DNA from: Chitinophaga rupis
GTDB lineage: Bacteria; Bacteroidota; Bacteroidia; Chitinophagales; Chitinophagaceae
Assembly: GCF_900109685.1 (NCBI RefSeq)
Contig: NZ_FOBB01000013.1
Span: forward strand, 1 to 64,000
Length of the DNA: 64,000 bases
Direction of reading: 5' to 3'
Positions 42,009 to 51,126 of this stretch are shown here, piece by piece. A program made the position numbers and the translations under genes. The notes below the pieces were generated by a model. It saw only the letters and a list, made by a program, of their open reading frames with translations, was not told where the DNA came from and ran no database searches. The first letter of the stretch is position 1; each line of letters starts with the position of its first letter.

Positions 42009-43262
42009 ATGCAGGTTGCGTACTCAAAAGATATTACCAATTTTCATAGTATTGGGATCAATTACAAAAAAACAGATGCTGCGATCAGGGGCTTGTTCGC
42101 CATTAATCAGGCGCAATACCTGAGCCTACTGGAGCATGCGAAAGCAGCGCAACTGGATGATCTTTTTGTACTCTCTACTTGTAACAGAACAGAAATATAT
42201 GGTTTTGCACCCGATGCACAACAGCTGATGGACCTTGTATGCAAGGTAACCAATGGCGATTGTAACCTGTTTGCACAACTGGCTTATATACGTTCCGGTG
42301 AAGATGCGGTAAAGCACCTGTACCAGGTAAGCACCGGCCTGGATTCACAAATACTGGGCGACTATGAAATTGTAGGGCAGATCCGCACGGCCTCCCGCTT
42401 TGCCAAAAACCATGGCTGTTTGGGCGGCTTCTCCGAAAGGCTGGTGAATAGTGTTTTACAGGTATCCAAATTAATTAAGAACGAGACAGGACTGAGCGCC
42501 GGCACAGTATCCGTGGCATTTGCCACCATACGTTTACTGGAAAAAAGGGTGCCGGATATACAAAATAAAAAGATCGTGCTGGTAGGTGTAGGGAAAATAG
42601 GCCGTAACACCTGCAAGAACATGATCAGCTACCTGGGCGCACAGGATATTACCCTCATTAACCGCACCGCTACTGTAGCCGAAGACTTTGCCTGTGTGCA
42701 CGGTTTAAAGTTTGCACCATACGAGGAAATGGTGCCGGCCCTTCAACAGGCCGATGTAATACTGGTAGCCTCCAATGCACCACATCCTACAGTGCTGGCA
42801 TCCCACTTACAGGCAGCTACGCCTAAGCTGGTGATCGACCTCTCTATTCCCTTTAACGTAGAACCGGCCGTGGGCGGGCTTTCTCATATAGAGCTGGTGA
42901 ATGTGGATGAATTATCCAAAGTGCAGGATGAAACCCTGCAGATGCGCCAGAAAGAAGTGCCCCGCGCACAGGAGATCATAGAAGAGCATATGGCCGAATT
43001 CCTGTACTGGTATAAAATGCGCAAGCATGCCGTGGTATTAAAAGCAGTAAAAGATAAGCTGCACGAGATCCACACGCGCGAGATACAGCAGCAGAAGAAC
43101 GGCGCCCAGTATGACCTGGAAGACATAGAAGAAGTATCTTCACGCATTATACAAAAAATGATCAACCTGATGGCAGGTAAAGTACGCAAGGAAACCGAAA
43201 AAGGCGACCTGTATATCTCCATGATCAACGACATTTTCGAGACCGGCATAAAACAGGATTAA
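42009..43262 (+). CDS. hemA: Glutamyl-tRNA reductase
   Basis: A 417-residue NADPH-dependent enzyme reducing Glu-tRNA to glutamate-1-semialdehyde, the committed step of C5 heme synthesis. The catalytic Cys58 lies in LSTCNRTEIYG. The NADPH domain has KIVLVGVGKIGRNTCKN (~195-211), and the C-terminal helical dimerisation domain is complete. I choose ATG 42009 (MQVAYSKDITNFHSIGINYK). The frame extends 50 codons upstream to 41859 with a hydrophobic stretch, but a promoter element falls inside that extension. First gene of hemA-C-D-E-F-B-L. Confidence 0.95.
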   Translation: MQVAYSKDITNFHSIGINYKKTDAAIRGLFAINQAQYLSLLEHAKAAQLDDLFVLSTCNRTEIYGFAPDAQQLMDLVCKVTNGDCNLFAQLAYIRSGEDAVKHLYQVSTGLDSQILGDYEIVGQIRTASRFAKNHGCLGGFSERLVNSVLQVSKLIKNETGLSAGTVSVAFATIRLLEKRVPDIQNKKIVLVGVGKIGRNTCKNMISYLGAQDITLINRTATVAEDFACVHGLKFAPYEEMVPALQQADVILVASNAPHPTVLASHLQAATPKLVIDLSIPFNVEPAVGGLSHIELVNVDELSKVQDETLQMRQKEVPRAQEIIEEHMAEFLYWYKMRKHAVVLKAVKDKLHEIHTREIQQQKNGAQYDLEDIEEVSSRIIQKMINLMAGKVRKETEKGDLYISMINDIFETGIKQD

Positions 43263-43270
43263 TACAATTC

Positions 43271-44191
43271 ATGCAAAAAGAAATACGGATAGGTACACGG
43301 GAAAGCCAGCTTGCCCTGTGGCAGGCTAATTTGGTAAAGGATCTGTTAGCAGCGCAGGGGTTTGCCACCACGCTGGTGCCCATAAAAAGCGAAGGCGATA
43401 TAGACCTGGTCACCCCCCTGTATGAAATAGGCGTACAGGGCATTTTTACCAAAACGCTGGATATTGCCCTGCTGAACAACCGTATAGACATTGCAGTACA
43501 CTCCCTGAAAGACGTTCCCACCCAGCTGCCCAAAAATATTATACAAGCCGCCGTACTGGAAAGAGGCCCTGTAAAGGACCTGCTGGTATATAAACAGGAT
43601 ACTGCTTTCCTGGAACAGCCGGGCTATGCGGCCAATGTAGCTACCAGCAGCCTGCGGCGTAAAGCCCAGTGGCAGCGCCGGTTTCCGCAGCACCAGATCC
43701 ATAACCTGCGCGGTAATGTGAACACGCGTTTGAAAAAGCTGGCAGAAGAGAACTGGGATGCCGCTATTTTTGCAGCCGCCGGTTTAGAGCGTATCCATTT
43801 ACGCCCGGCGCAGTCCATTGAGCTGGACTGGATGCTGCCCGCACCCGCACAAGGCGCAGTAGTAGTAGTGTGCCGGGAAGATGATGCTTTTTGCCGGGAA
43901 GCCTGCGCGCCCTTACACCATACTGTAACCGCGCTTTGCACACAAATAGAAAGAGATTTCCTGCGCATTTTAATGGGCGGCTGTACTACGCCCATCAGCG
44001 CATATGCACATATAGAAGGTGATACCTTACTCTTTGCCGCTGAACTCAGCAGCCTGGATGGGCTCACCTTCCTGGAAACCCACCGGCAGGTACCGGTACA
44101 ACAAGCCGCTGACCTGGGAAAAACCGCCGCTGAAGAGATCCTGGCAAAAGGCGGCGACAAAATAGTAGCCGCTATCAGAGATGCAAAATAA
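43271..44191 (+). CDS. hemC: Hydroxymethylbilane synthase (porphobilinogen deaminase)
   Basis: A 306-residue enzyme joining four porphobilinogens into hydroxymethylbilane. It starts IRIGTRESQLALWQANLV, and the ALLNNRIDIAVHSLKDVPTQ segment (~69-88) carries the catalytic Asp. The dipyrromethane cofactor Cys is in ILMGGCTTPISAYA (~234-247). It begins eight bases after hemA and overlaps hemD by 11 bases. Confidence 0.97.
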   Translation: MQKEIRIGTRESQLALWQANLVKDLLAAQGFATTLVPIKSEGDIDLVTPLYEIGVQGIFTKTLDIALLNNRIDIAVHSLKDVPTQLPKNIIQAAVLERGPVKDLLVYKQDTAFLEQPGYAANVATSSLRRKAQWQRRFPQHQIHNLRGNVNTRLKKLAEENWDAAIFAAAGLERIHLRPAQSIELDWMLPAPAQGAVVVVCREDDAFCREACAPLHHTVTALCTQIERDFLRILMGGCTTPISAYAHIEGDTLLFAAELSSLDGLTFLETHRQVPVQQAADLGKTAAEEILAKGGDKIVAAIRDAK

Positions 44192-44912
44192 ACGCCCCCG
44201 CATATTATGCACCAGGCCTTTGCCGGAAAGCCTGCTGGAAATGGCAACCCGGGAGGGTGTGGATATAACAGTGGAAGCGTTTACAGCCATACATCCCATT
44301 GTATCAAAGGAGGTGTGGGATATAATATTTCCATTATTGCAGCAGCGCATTACCCTGGTATTTACCAGCGCACATGCGGTAGAGATACTGGAAAACCATT
44401 ACCTGCACCAGCCGGATACCTACTATGTGCCAGGGCGGCTATGGAACATTTGCTGCCTGGAAGCAGGCACCCTGGATGCAGTGAAGGAAGCGCTGCCGCA
44501 ATGCACCATCAAGGCCACTGCAGCCAATGCTACTGCGCTGGCTAATGCCATTACAGCATTAGGAGATGTGAGAGAGGTATATTTTATTTGCGGCAAACAA
44601 CGGCGGGATGAGCTGCCCACTATACTGCAGGAACACAACATAACCGTGCATGAATTAGTGGTGTATGAAAATGCTGCCACACCTGCAAAGCTGGATGCTG
44701 CTGCATATGATGGCATTTTCTTTTTTAGTCCCAGCGCAGTACAAAGCTTTTTTTCGGTGAATACACTGCCTGCAGCTACTGTTTGTTTTGCCATAGGCGA
44801 AACCACCGCAGCAGCATTACGGACAATAGCCAGCAATAAGATCATTATCAGCGAAAGCCCCAGTGCATATGCACTGCTGGCCGCTGCCACAGCATATTTT
44901 AACAAACCTTAA
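44181..44912 (+). CDS. hemD: Uroporphyrinogen-III synthase
   Basis: A 243-residue two-domain protein that closes hydroxymethylbilane into uroporphyrinogen III. The family is poorly conserved. Identification rests on length, the place between hemC and hemE, the start RPRILCTRPLPESLLEMA, the VFTSAHAVEIL segment (~54-64) and the C-terminal FFFSPSAVQSFFSVN plus CFAIGETTAAAL (~180-215). It overlaps the hemC end by 11 bases, indicating translational coupling. Confidence 0.9.
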   Translation: MQNKRPRILCTRPLPESLLEMATREGVDITVEAFTAIHPIVSKEVWDIIFPLLQQRITLVFTSAHAVEILENHYLHQPDTYYVPGRLWNICCLEAGTLDAVKEALPQCTIKATAANATALANAITALGDVREVYFICGKQRRDELPTILQEHNITVHELVVYENAATPAKLDAAAYDGIFFFSPSAVQSFFSVNTLPAATVCFAIGETTAAALRTIASNKIIISESPSAYALLAAATAYFNKP

Positions 44913-44921
44913 CTGCAACGA

Positions 44922-45947
44922 ATGAGCGCTTTGAAGAATGACCTTTTGCTGAGAGCTTTACGCGGAGAAAAAACAGAACGCACACCCGTATGGATGATGC
45001 GCCAGGCCGGCCGCTACCTGCCGGACTATATTAAACTGCGCGACAAATATTCATTTTTTGAACGCTGCGAGAACCCCGAGCTGGCTACGGAGATCACGGT
45101 AATGCCTGTAGAGCAGGTAGGCGTGGATGCCGCCATTATATTTTCAGATATACTGGTAGTGCCGCAGGCCATGGGGCTGGAAGTGCAGTTAATAGAAAAA
45201 TTAGGCCCTTTATTACCGGCCCCCATTAAAGGCGCTGCTGACCTGAAACGGGTATGCGTGCCTGATGTAAAGGATAAGCTGCATTATGTATTTGATGCGC
45301 TGCGCCTTACCAAACAAACCCTGGCCGGCCGCGTGCCGCTGATAGGTTTTGCAGGCGCTCCCTGGACACTGCTGTGTTACATGGTACAGGGCAAAGGCTC
45401 CAAAACATTTGATGAGGCCAAAGGTTTTTGCTACCAGCAGCCGGAAGTAGCACACCAGCTGCTGCAAATGCTGACAGATACTACCATTGCTTACCTGAAA
45501 GAGCAGGTGGCTGCCGGCGCCGACCTGGTGCAGCTGTTTGATTCCTGGGGCGGTTTACTGAGCCCGGAAGATTTTGAAACATTCTCTTTACAATATATGC
45601 GGCAGATAGTGGCTGCGCTGAAAGATGTGTGCCCTGTGATCATGTTTGCCAAAGGCGCCTGGTTTGCGCTGGAAGAAATGGCCGCCACCGGCGCACATGG
45701 CTTAGGCATAGACTGGAGTATACAGCCACAGCGGGCCCGCGCTTTTGCAGGCAACAATGTAACCTTGCAGGGCAACTTTGATCCTGCGAGGCTGCTGCTG
45801 CCCATACCGGAAATTGAAAAGGCGGTAAAAGCCATGTTAAAAGCCTTTGGCCCGCAGCGGCATATTGCGAACTTAGGCCACGGCATTTTACCGAATATAC
45901 CGGTGGACCACGCGAAGGCGTTTGTGCAAACAGTAATTAATAATTAA
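44922..45947 (+). CDS. hemE: Uroporphyrinogen decarboxylase
   Basis: A 341-residue enzyme removing four carboxyls from uroporphyrinogen III. The signature TPVWMMRQAGRYLPDY is at ~21-36, with a second conserved segment GFAGAPWTLLCYMVQG (~143-158) and LGHGILPNIPVDHAKAFV near the C-terminus. The last residues VINN and the stop are encoded by the first bases of a family C repeat, so its end has probably been reshaped by that element. Confidence 0.97.
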   Translation: MSALKNDLLLRALRGEKTERTPVWMMRQAGRYLPDYIKLRDKYSFFERCENPELATEITVMPVEQVGVDAAIIFSDILVVPQAMGLEVQLIEKLGPLLPAPIKGAADLKRVCVPDVKDKLHYVFDALRLTKQTLAGRVPLIGFAGAPWTLLCYMVQGKGSKTFDEAKGFCYQQPEVAHQLLQMLTDTTIAYLKEQVAAGADLVQLFDSWGGLLSPEDFETFSLQYMRQIVAALKDVCPVIMFAKGAWFALEEMAATGAHGLGIDWSIQPQRARAFAGNNVTLQGNFDPARLLLPIPEIEKAVKAMLKAFGPQRHIANLGHGILPNIPVDHAKAFVQTVINN

Positions 45948-46034
45948 TAATGAACAATTAATAATCGTAGTGTGGTATAATAAGTGAAGGCTGGCCCTGC
46001 GATTATTAATTATTAATTCTTCATTATTAATTAA
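45934..46034. repeat. Family C intergenic repeat (copy C3) inside the heme operon
   Basis: Left arm GTAATTAATAATTAATAATG then AACAATTAATAATCGTAG; right arm GCGATTATTAATTATTAATT and CTTCATTATTAATTAAA. It separates hemE from hemF and includes the hemE stop codon. Confidence 0.9.
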
Positions 46035-46046
46035 AAATGGAAAAAC

Positions 46047-46958
46047 ATGCTTATAAAAGAATCCTTCATATCGTTCATAGGCAGCCTGCAGGATGAAATA
46101 TGTACCGCACTGGAAGGCATTGACGGTAAAGCCACTTTCCGGGAAGACCGCTGGGAGCGGCCCGGCGGCGGTGGCGGCAGATCGCGGGTAATTGCGGATG
46201 GAGCAGTGTTTGAAAAGGGCGGCGTAAATACCTCTGTAGTACACGGCGCTTTGCCGGAAGTAATGGCCCAGCAGTTTGGCGTGCAGGACAGCCAGTTTAT
46301 GGCTTGTGGTATTTCATTGGTGATACACCCGCTGAACCCTTTTGTGCCTACCGTACATGCCAACTTCCGTTATTTTGAGCTGTATGATAAGGAGGGGAAC
46401 CTGAAGGATTGCTGGTTTGGCGGCGGCGCAGACCTTACGCCGTATTACCTGTTTGAGGAAGATGGTAAACATTTTCATCAAACCTTTAAAAATGCCTGCG
46501 ATCCTTTTGGGAAAGAGCTATACCCGCAGTATAAAAAACATTGCGATGAATATTTCATTAATAAACACCGCAATAACGAAGCCCGCGGCATAGGCGGTAT
46601 CTTTTACGATTACCTGCGGCCGGATGCCAACAGGAGCGCTGAACAGCTGTTCCTGTTTGCACAGGCTAATGGCAATGCTATATTACCGGCCTACCTGCCT
46701 ATTGTGAAAAAAACAAAAGACCTGCCTTTTACTACTGCTCATAAAGACTGGCAGGAGTATAGGCGCGGCCGTTATGTGGAGTTTAACCTGATCCACGACC
46801 GCGGCACCCTGTTTGGCTTAAAAACCAACGGGCGTATAGAATCTATTTTGATGAGCCTTCCGCCCCGGGCCCGCTGGGAGTACGACTACCATCCGGAACC
46901 GGGTAGTAAGGAGGCAGAGCTGCTGGAATATTTAAAACCCAGGGAATGGGCAAGCTAA
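46047..46958 (+). CDS. hemF: Oxygen-dependent coproporphyrinogen III oxidase
   Basis: A 303-residue enzyme of the aerobic HemF type converting coproporphyrinogen III to protoporphyrinogen IX. Conserved stretches include WERPGGGGGRSRVIADGAVFEKGGVN (~35-60, opening the active site), HANFRYFELY, WFGGGADLTPYYL (~129-141) and RRGRYVEFNLIHDRGT (~235-250). It needs O2, so this heme pathway is aerobic. It lies downstream of repeat C3 within the heme operon. Confidence 0.97.
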   Translation: MLIKESFISFIGSLQDEICTALEGIDGKATFREDRWERPGGGGGRSRVIADGAVFEKGGVNTSVVHGALPEVMAQQFGVQDSQFMACGISLVIHPLNPFVPTVHANFRYFELYDKEGNLKDCWFGGGADLTPYYLFEEDGKHFHQTFKNACDPFGKELYPQYKKHCDEYFINKHRNNEARGIGGIFYDYLRPDANRSAEQLFLFAQANGNAILPAYLPIVKKTKDLPFTTAHKDWQEYRRGRYVEFNLIHDRGTLFGLKTNGRIESILMSLPPRARWEYDYHPEPGSKEAELLEYLKPREWAS

Positions 46959-46982
46959 TGGAATAATTTTAATTTACTGATT

Positions 46983-47954
46983 ATGATACGCAGAAACAGA
47001 ATACTCAGAACTTCTCCGGCTATACGCGCCATGGTAGCGGAAACAATATTAACGCCCAGCGATTTTATTGCCCCGTTATTTATAACAGAAGGAGAAAATG
47101 TGCAGGAAGAGATCAGCTCTATGCCCGGTTATTTCCGCTACTCGCTGGATAATACCGTGAAGGAAGCTAAGCTGTTGTGGAGCATGGGTATTAAAAGTAT
47201 ATTGCTGTTCATTAAATGTGCAGATGAGCTGAAAGATAATTTAGGCACGGAAGCGGTAAACCCGGAAGGGCTGATGCAGCGTGCCATCCGGAGCATTAAG
47301 CACGCTGTTCCGGAAATGGTGGTGATGACAGACGTAGCGCTGGACCCTTACTCCTCCTACGGCCACGATGGTATTGTAAAAGGCCAGGAAATTGTGAACG
47401 ATGTCACCGTAGAAGTGCTGGCCCGCATGAGCCTGAGCCACGCACAGGCCGGCGCCGATATTGTAGCGCCCAGCGATATGATGGACGGCCGCATACTGGC
47501 CATCCGCAATATATTGGAGGAAAATAATTTCGACAAGGTGGGTATTATGGCCTACAGCGCCAAGTATGCCTCCTGCTTTTACGGCCCCTTCCGCGATGCG
47601 CTGGATTCCGCACCCGGCTTTGGCGATAAGAAAACCTACCAGATGGATTATGCCAATACCAAAGAGGCGATCAAAGAAACCCTGATGGATGTGGAAGAAG
47701 GCGCTGATATTGTGATGGTAAAACCCGCCCTCTCCTATCTGGATATTATACGTACCATTAAAGACCGTGTAAACGTACCCGTTAGTGCTTACCATGTAAG
47801 CGGCGAATACTCCATGGTAAAGGCTGCTGCTAAAATGGGCTGGCTGAATGAGGAAAAGGCCATCCTGGAAATACTGACCAGCATTAAACGCGCCGGCGCT
47901 GACCTTATCGCTACCTATTTTGCCAAGGATGCGGTAAGATTATTGCAGGCATAA
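46983..47954 (+). CDS. hemB: Porphobilinogen synthase (delta-aminolevulinate dehydratase)
   Basis: A 323-residue enzyme condensing two aminolevulinates. Active-site lysines are in MAYSAKYASCFYGPF and VKPALSYLDII. The metal-site segment reads MTDVALDPYSSYGHDG (~117-132). The cysteines of the zinc-dependent class are replaced by Ala and Asp, the pattern of the Mg/K-dependent class known from plants and Pseudomonas. It starts 24 bases after hemF. Confidence 0.97.
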   Translation: MIRRNRILRTSPAIRAMVAETILTPSDFIAPLFITEGENVQEEISSMPGYFRYSLDNTVKEAKLLWSMGIKSILLFIKCADELKDNLGTEAVNPEGLMQRAIRSIKHAVPEMVVMTDVALDPYSSYGHDGIVKGQEIVNDVTVEVLARMSLSHAQAGADIVAPSDMMDGRILAIRNILEENNFDKVGIMAYSAKYASCFYGPFRDALDSAPGFGDKKTYQMDYANTKEAIKETLMDVEEGADIVMVKPALSYLDIIRTIKDRVNVPVSAYHVSGEYSMVKAAAKMGWLNEEKAILEILTSIKRAGADLIATYFAKDAVRLLQA

Positions 47955-47987
47955 CATAACTATGTTTCACCCTTCACAACAAACACC

Positions 47988-49280
47988 ATGTATTTTCAAA
48001 GTAAACTGTTATTTGAAAAGGCGCAGGAGCTGATCCCCGGCGGGGTAAATTCACCGGTACGTGCATTCAAAAGTGTAGGCGGCACGCCCATCTTTATGAA
48101 ACACGCCAAAGGCGCTTATATGTATGATGTGGATGGTGCGCGCTACCTGGACTATATTAACTCCTGGGGCCCTATGATCTTAGGCCATGCCTATGAGCCC
48201 GTGGTAAAAGCTATACAGGAATATGCCACCTACTCCACCTCTTTTGGCACGCCTACAGAGCTGGAAATTAAAGTAGCGGAGCAGATCGTGAAAATGGTGC
48301 CTAATATAGACCAGGTGCGTATGGTGAACTCGGGTACAGAAGCCTGCATGTCGGCACTGCGGCTGGCTCGCGGCTATACCGGGCGTAACAAGTTCATTAA
48401 GTTTGAAGGTAATTATCATGGCCATGCTGATGCGTTCCTGGTAAGCGCAGGCAGCGGGGTGGCCACACTGAACATACAGGCCGTGCCCGGCGTTACGCAG
48501 GCCGTATCGGAAGACACTTTAACCGCGCCCTACAACAACCTGCCTGCTGTAGAACAGCTGATAGCAGATAACCCGGAGCAGATAGCTGCCATTATTGTAG
48601 AACCGGTAGCCGGTAACATGGGCTGTATACTGCCACAGCCGGGCTTCCTGGAAGGGCTGCGCCAGCTGTGTGATGCCAATGGCATACTGCTGATATTTGA
48701 TGAGGTAATGACCGGCTTCCGCCTGGCCCGTGGCGGCGCACAGGAGCTGTTCAATATAAAAGCTGACCTGGTAACCTTTGGCAAGATCATTGGCGGCGGG
48801 ATGCCCGTAGGGGCTTTTGCCGGCCGCAGAGAAATTATGCAGCATATTGCACCTGCCGGTAAGGTGTACCAGGCCGGTACGCTGAGCGGTAACCCCATTG
48901 CCATGATAGCCGGTTACACCGTGCTGCAGATCCTGGATGAACATCCGGTGATATACAGCCGCCTGGAAGAGAAAAAAGATTACCTGGTAAAAGGAATGCG
49001 CGAAGCCCTGGGCGCAGCGGGCATTGTACACCAGATCAACCACGTAGGTTCTATGCTCAGCGTGCATTTTGCTGAGTACCCCATTATTGATTTCAGCGCT
49101 GCTTCAGGCGCCAGTAACGAGCTGTTTAAACGTTTCTTCCATGCCATGCTGGAAAGGGGCGTATATCTGCCACCCTCTGCTTTTGAAAGCTGGTTCTTAA
49201 GCAATGCGCTGACCCAGGAGGACCTGGATTTCACCATAGATGCAACAAAAAAGGCCATTAAAGCTATTACAAATAGTTAA
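47988..49280 (+). CDS. hemL: Glutamate-1-semialdehyde 2,1-aminomutase
   Basis: A 430-residue PLP enzyme converting glutamate-1-semialdehyde to 5-aminolevulinate. Conserved segments: LIPGGVNSPVRAFK (~16-29), VNSGTEACMSALRLAR (~117-132), IFDEVMTGFR (~241-250) and the PLP lysine in VTFGKIIGGGMPVGAF (~263-278). Last gene of the rightward heme operon, followed by a terminator. It completes the C5 branch together with hemA. Confidence 0.97.
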   Translation: MYFQSKLLFEKAQELIPGGVNSPVRAFKSVGGTPIFMKHAKGAYMYDVDGARYLDYINSWGPMILGHAYEPVVKAIQEYATYSTSFGTPTELEIKVAEQIVKMVPNIDQVRMVNSGTEACMSALRLARGYTGRNKFIKFEGNYHGHADAFLVSAGSGVATLNIQAVPGVTQAVSEDTLTAPYNNLPAVEQLIADNPEQIAAIIVEPVAGNMGCILPQPGFLEGLRQLCDANGILLIFDEVMTGFRLARGGAQELFNIKADLVTFGKIIGGGMPVGAFAGRREIMQHIAPAGKVYQAGTLSGNPIAMIAGYTVLQILDEHPVIYSRLEEKKDYLVKGMREALGAAGIVHQINHVGSMLSVHFAEYPIIDFSAASGASNELFKRFFHAMLERGVYLPPSAFESWFLSNALTQEDLDFTIDATKKAIKAITNS

Positions 49281-49307
49281 CAAATCAATCCAGTGCAGCG
49301 TGAAAAG

Positions 49308-49327
49308 TCCCGGCCAATGTGCCGGGA
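49308..49327 (+). terminator. Terminator of the heme operon
   Basis: Stem TCCCGGC / GCCGGGA with loop CAATGT, followed by TTTTGTTTT, 27 bases after the hemL stop. Confidence 0.85.
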
Positions 49328-49354
49328 TTTTGTTTTAGAGAAGATGTTATAAGC

Positions 49355-49909
49355 TCAGGGATGGGCTGCAGGGAACACCTGTACGCTATCACCGTTATAT
49401 TCCAGCGTTTCGCCGGGCTGCAGCAAACGGTCGTGCAGCTTTTTATCTTTGAAATGAATGTGAATGCGGCCGTTATTCAGCGTAACCCGTATTTGCTGCT
49501 GATAGGCTTTTACGCCAAACTCAGTGCCGGTGGCTATAACGTCCAGCGGAGCAGTGTGTACTACAAAAGGCCGTAAATGCTGATTTGCTTCCTTTTCCCG
49601 TACTACGGAAAAAACAGCTTCCCCTTTCAGCCATACTTCCCGCTGCTCCCGTTCATTAAAATGCTGGCGGTAACGTAAGGTAGAGCTGGCATCCAGCAGT
49701 ACTTCGGAAGCATCCGGTAGCAGCACTTTACGGTTGCCGGCATCACCGGTGCGCACCTGCACCATGTTCATGCCAAACCATTGCCATAAAATAAAGGAAA
49801 GCACAAAGAGTATTACAGCAGCCACCCACATCCACTTGCCGTACCAGAACTGGCGGCGGATCTTATCATACAACGTGGGAGGCACGTCGAGAGTTTGTTC
49901 TTGATTCAT
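49355..49909 (-). CDS. FecR-like protein, truncated form without sigma partner
   Basis: A 184-residue inner-membrane protein with one helix (~28-46, WVAAVILFVLSFILWQWFG) and a periplasmic FecR domain (~52-150: VLLPDASEVLLDASSTLRYR ... VIATGTEFGVKAY). Typical anti-sigma FecR proteins of Bacteroidota are about 300-400 residues, with an N-terminal anti-sigma domain and a C-terminal DUF4974 domain. Here the cytoplasmic part is only about 25 residues and the C-terminal domain is missing or minimal. No ECF sigma factor or SusC is adjacent, so it may be an orphan regulator remnant or a sensor with another partner. Confidence 0.8.
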   Translation of the reverse strand: MNQEQTLDVPPTLYDKIRRQFWYGKWMWVAAVILFVLSFILWQWFGMNMVQVRTGDAGNRKVLLPDASEVLLDASSTLRYRQHFNEREQREVWLKGEAVFSVVREKEANQHLRPFVVHTAPLDVIATGTEFGVKAYQQQIRVTLNNGRIHIHFKDKKLHDRLLQPGETLEYNGDSVQVFPAAHP

Positions 49910-49944
49910 AATTATGAATTACGAATGATCAATTATGCATAACA
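49910..49944. repeat. Degenerate family B words (copy B3)
   Basis: AATTATGAATTACGAATGATC and CAATTATGCATAAC just upstream of the FecR-like gene, with a lone CGTAATT near 49981. Weak copy without a clean opposite arm. Confidence 0.45.
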
Positions 49945-50000
49945 TTTTTGATCTAGGTCCATTATGCACAACTAACGTTGCGTAATTTACAAAAAAGCAT

Positions 50001-50792
50001 TTATTTATGATGTTTGAATAACCAGGGCACTAATCCGGGTTCTGCGAAAGCATTATCCCAGCTGTTGTGGCCTACGCCAGGGTATTCTGTATACTTAACC
50101 TCACCATGCAGGCGTTGCAGCTCCGCGTAAAAATCGCGGGAGAATTGTACCGGTACCACAGGATCGGCGCCGCCATGGAAGATCCATACGGGTATTTTTT
50201 TCGCATAATTGGCCGCAGTGCTTACATCACCGGCTCCGCAAATGGGAAAAGCAGCGGCAAATACGTCCGGGTAGCGGGCTATCATATCAAATGTACCCAT
50301 ACCGCCTAAAGAAAGGCCGCCAATGTACACCCGCTTGGGGTCTACCTTACCGGATGCCAGCAGGCTGTCCAGCAGGGCTTTTACCAGCGCGCCCGGTTTA
50401 GGCTGTGGCACATCTGCCGGGAACTCTGCACCGGTAACCTTACCCGAAGTATCCCGTTTTAGCCGGAAAGGCGCCCAGGTCATACCCGGCGGGCATTGCG
50501 GGAATATTACGATAGCCGGGAATGCCTTCCGGAGGGAATCTTTCAGGAACAGCGCGCCTCCATGCAGCAGCTGGGCCGCATTATCCCTGCCACGCTCCCC
50601 GGAGCCATGCAGGAAAATAATGACCGGGTATTTTTTATAGCTATCGTAATGCAAAGGCTCCAACATACGGTATTGCAGGGTATCGCCATCTTTGTAAAAG
50701 TTCTCGCGGCTATACGCGCTCATATCCACATCCTGGGCCTGCATATAAAATATATTCGTAAACGTTAGCGCAAATAATAAGAGGTAACGCAT
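50001..50792 (-). CDS. Exported alpha/beta-hydrolase (esterase/peptidase-like)
   Basis: A 263-residue secreted serine hydrolase. Start chosen at ATG 50792, which gives the signal peptide MRYLLLFALTFTNIFYMQAQ. The oxyanion segment VIIFLHGSGERGRDN is at ~56-70. The nucleophile is in YIGGLSLGGMGTFD (~157-170), the Asp in FHGGADPVVPV and the His in GVGHNSWDNAF. It resembles the prolyl-oligopeptidase-like/phospholipase D-type esterases common in Bacteroidota. The natural substrate is unknown. It stands alone. Confidence 0.88.
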   Translation of the reverse strand: MRYLLLFALTFTNIFYMQAQDVDMSAYSRENFYKDGDTLQYRMLEPLHYDSYKKYPVIIFLHGSGERGRDNAAQLLHGGALFLKDSLRKAFPAIVIFPQCPPGMTWAPFRLKRDTSGKVTGAEFPADVPQPKPGALVKALLDSLLASGKVDPKRVYIGGLSLGGMGTFDMIARYPDVFAAAFPICGAGDVSTAANYAKKIPVWIFHGGADPVVPVQFSRDFYAELQRLHGEVKYTEYPGVGHNSWDNAFAEPGLVPWLFKHHK

Positions 50793-50809
50793 GGGGAAAG
50801 TTTTCTTTA

Positions 50810-51126
50810 AATTACGAATTATCAATTACGATCCCGCCAAAGCGGGACACAAATTCCATTAAAAATAATTATGATTATGAATAATTACGAATTAGGTAGT
50901 ACGGATGGCAAATTCGGGCTATAAGACTGTTTTATTTTAACTGCCCGCCTGTGATCTATGGTTATCCGTACCAGGGTACCTGTTACCGGCCGCTGTCAGC
51001 TTACATATGCGCATTACTGCATTTTAACCTGAATTACGTAATTAGTAGCTGAGAATAGCTAATAATTAATAATCATAATCTCCGCTGCATTCCATTCGTA
51101 ATTCGTAATTGATAATCCGTAATTAA
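50810..51126. repeat. Family B intergenic repeat (copy B4), filling a 330-base gap
   Basis: Left arm AAATTACGAATTATCAATTA; right arm TTCGTAATTCGTAATTGAT and CCGTAATTAAT. The B spacer appears reversed near 51080 as ATCTCCGCTGCAT. The arms share the variant TTATCAATTACGA. Inside are a small hairpin CCCGC-CAAA-GCGGG (near 50832) and further AATTACG words. The right arm includes the stop codon of the O-methyltransferase. No gene lies in this stretch. Confidence 0.85.
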
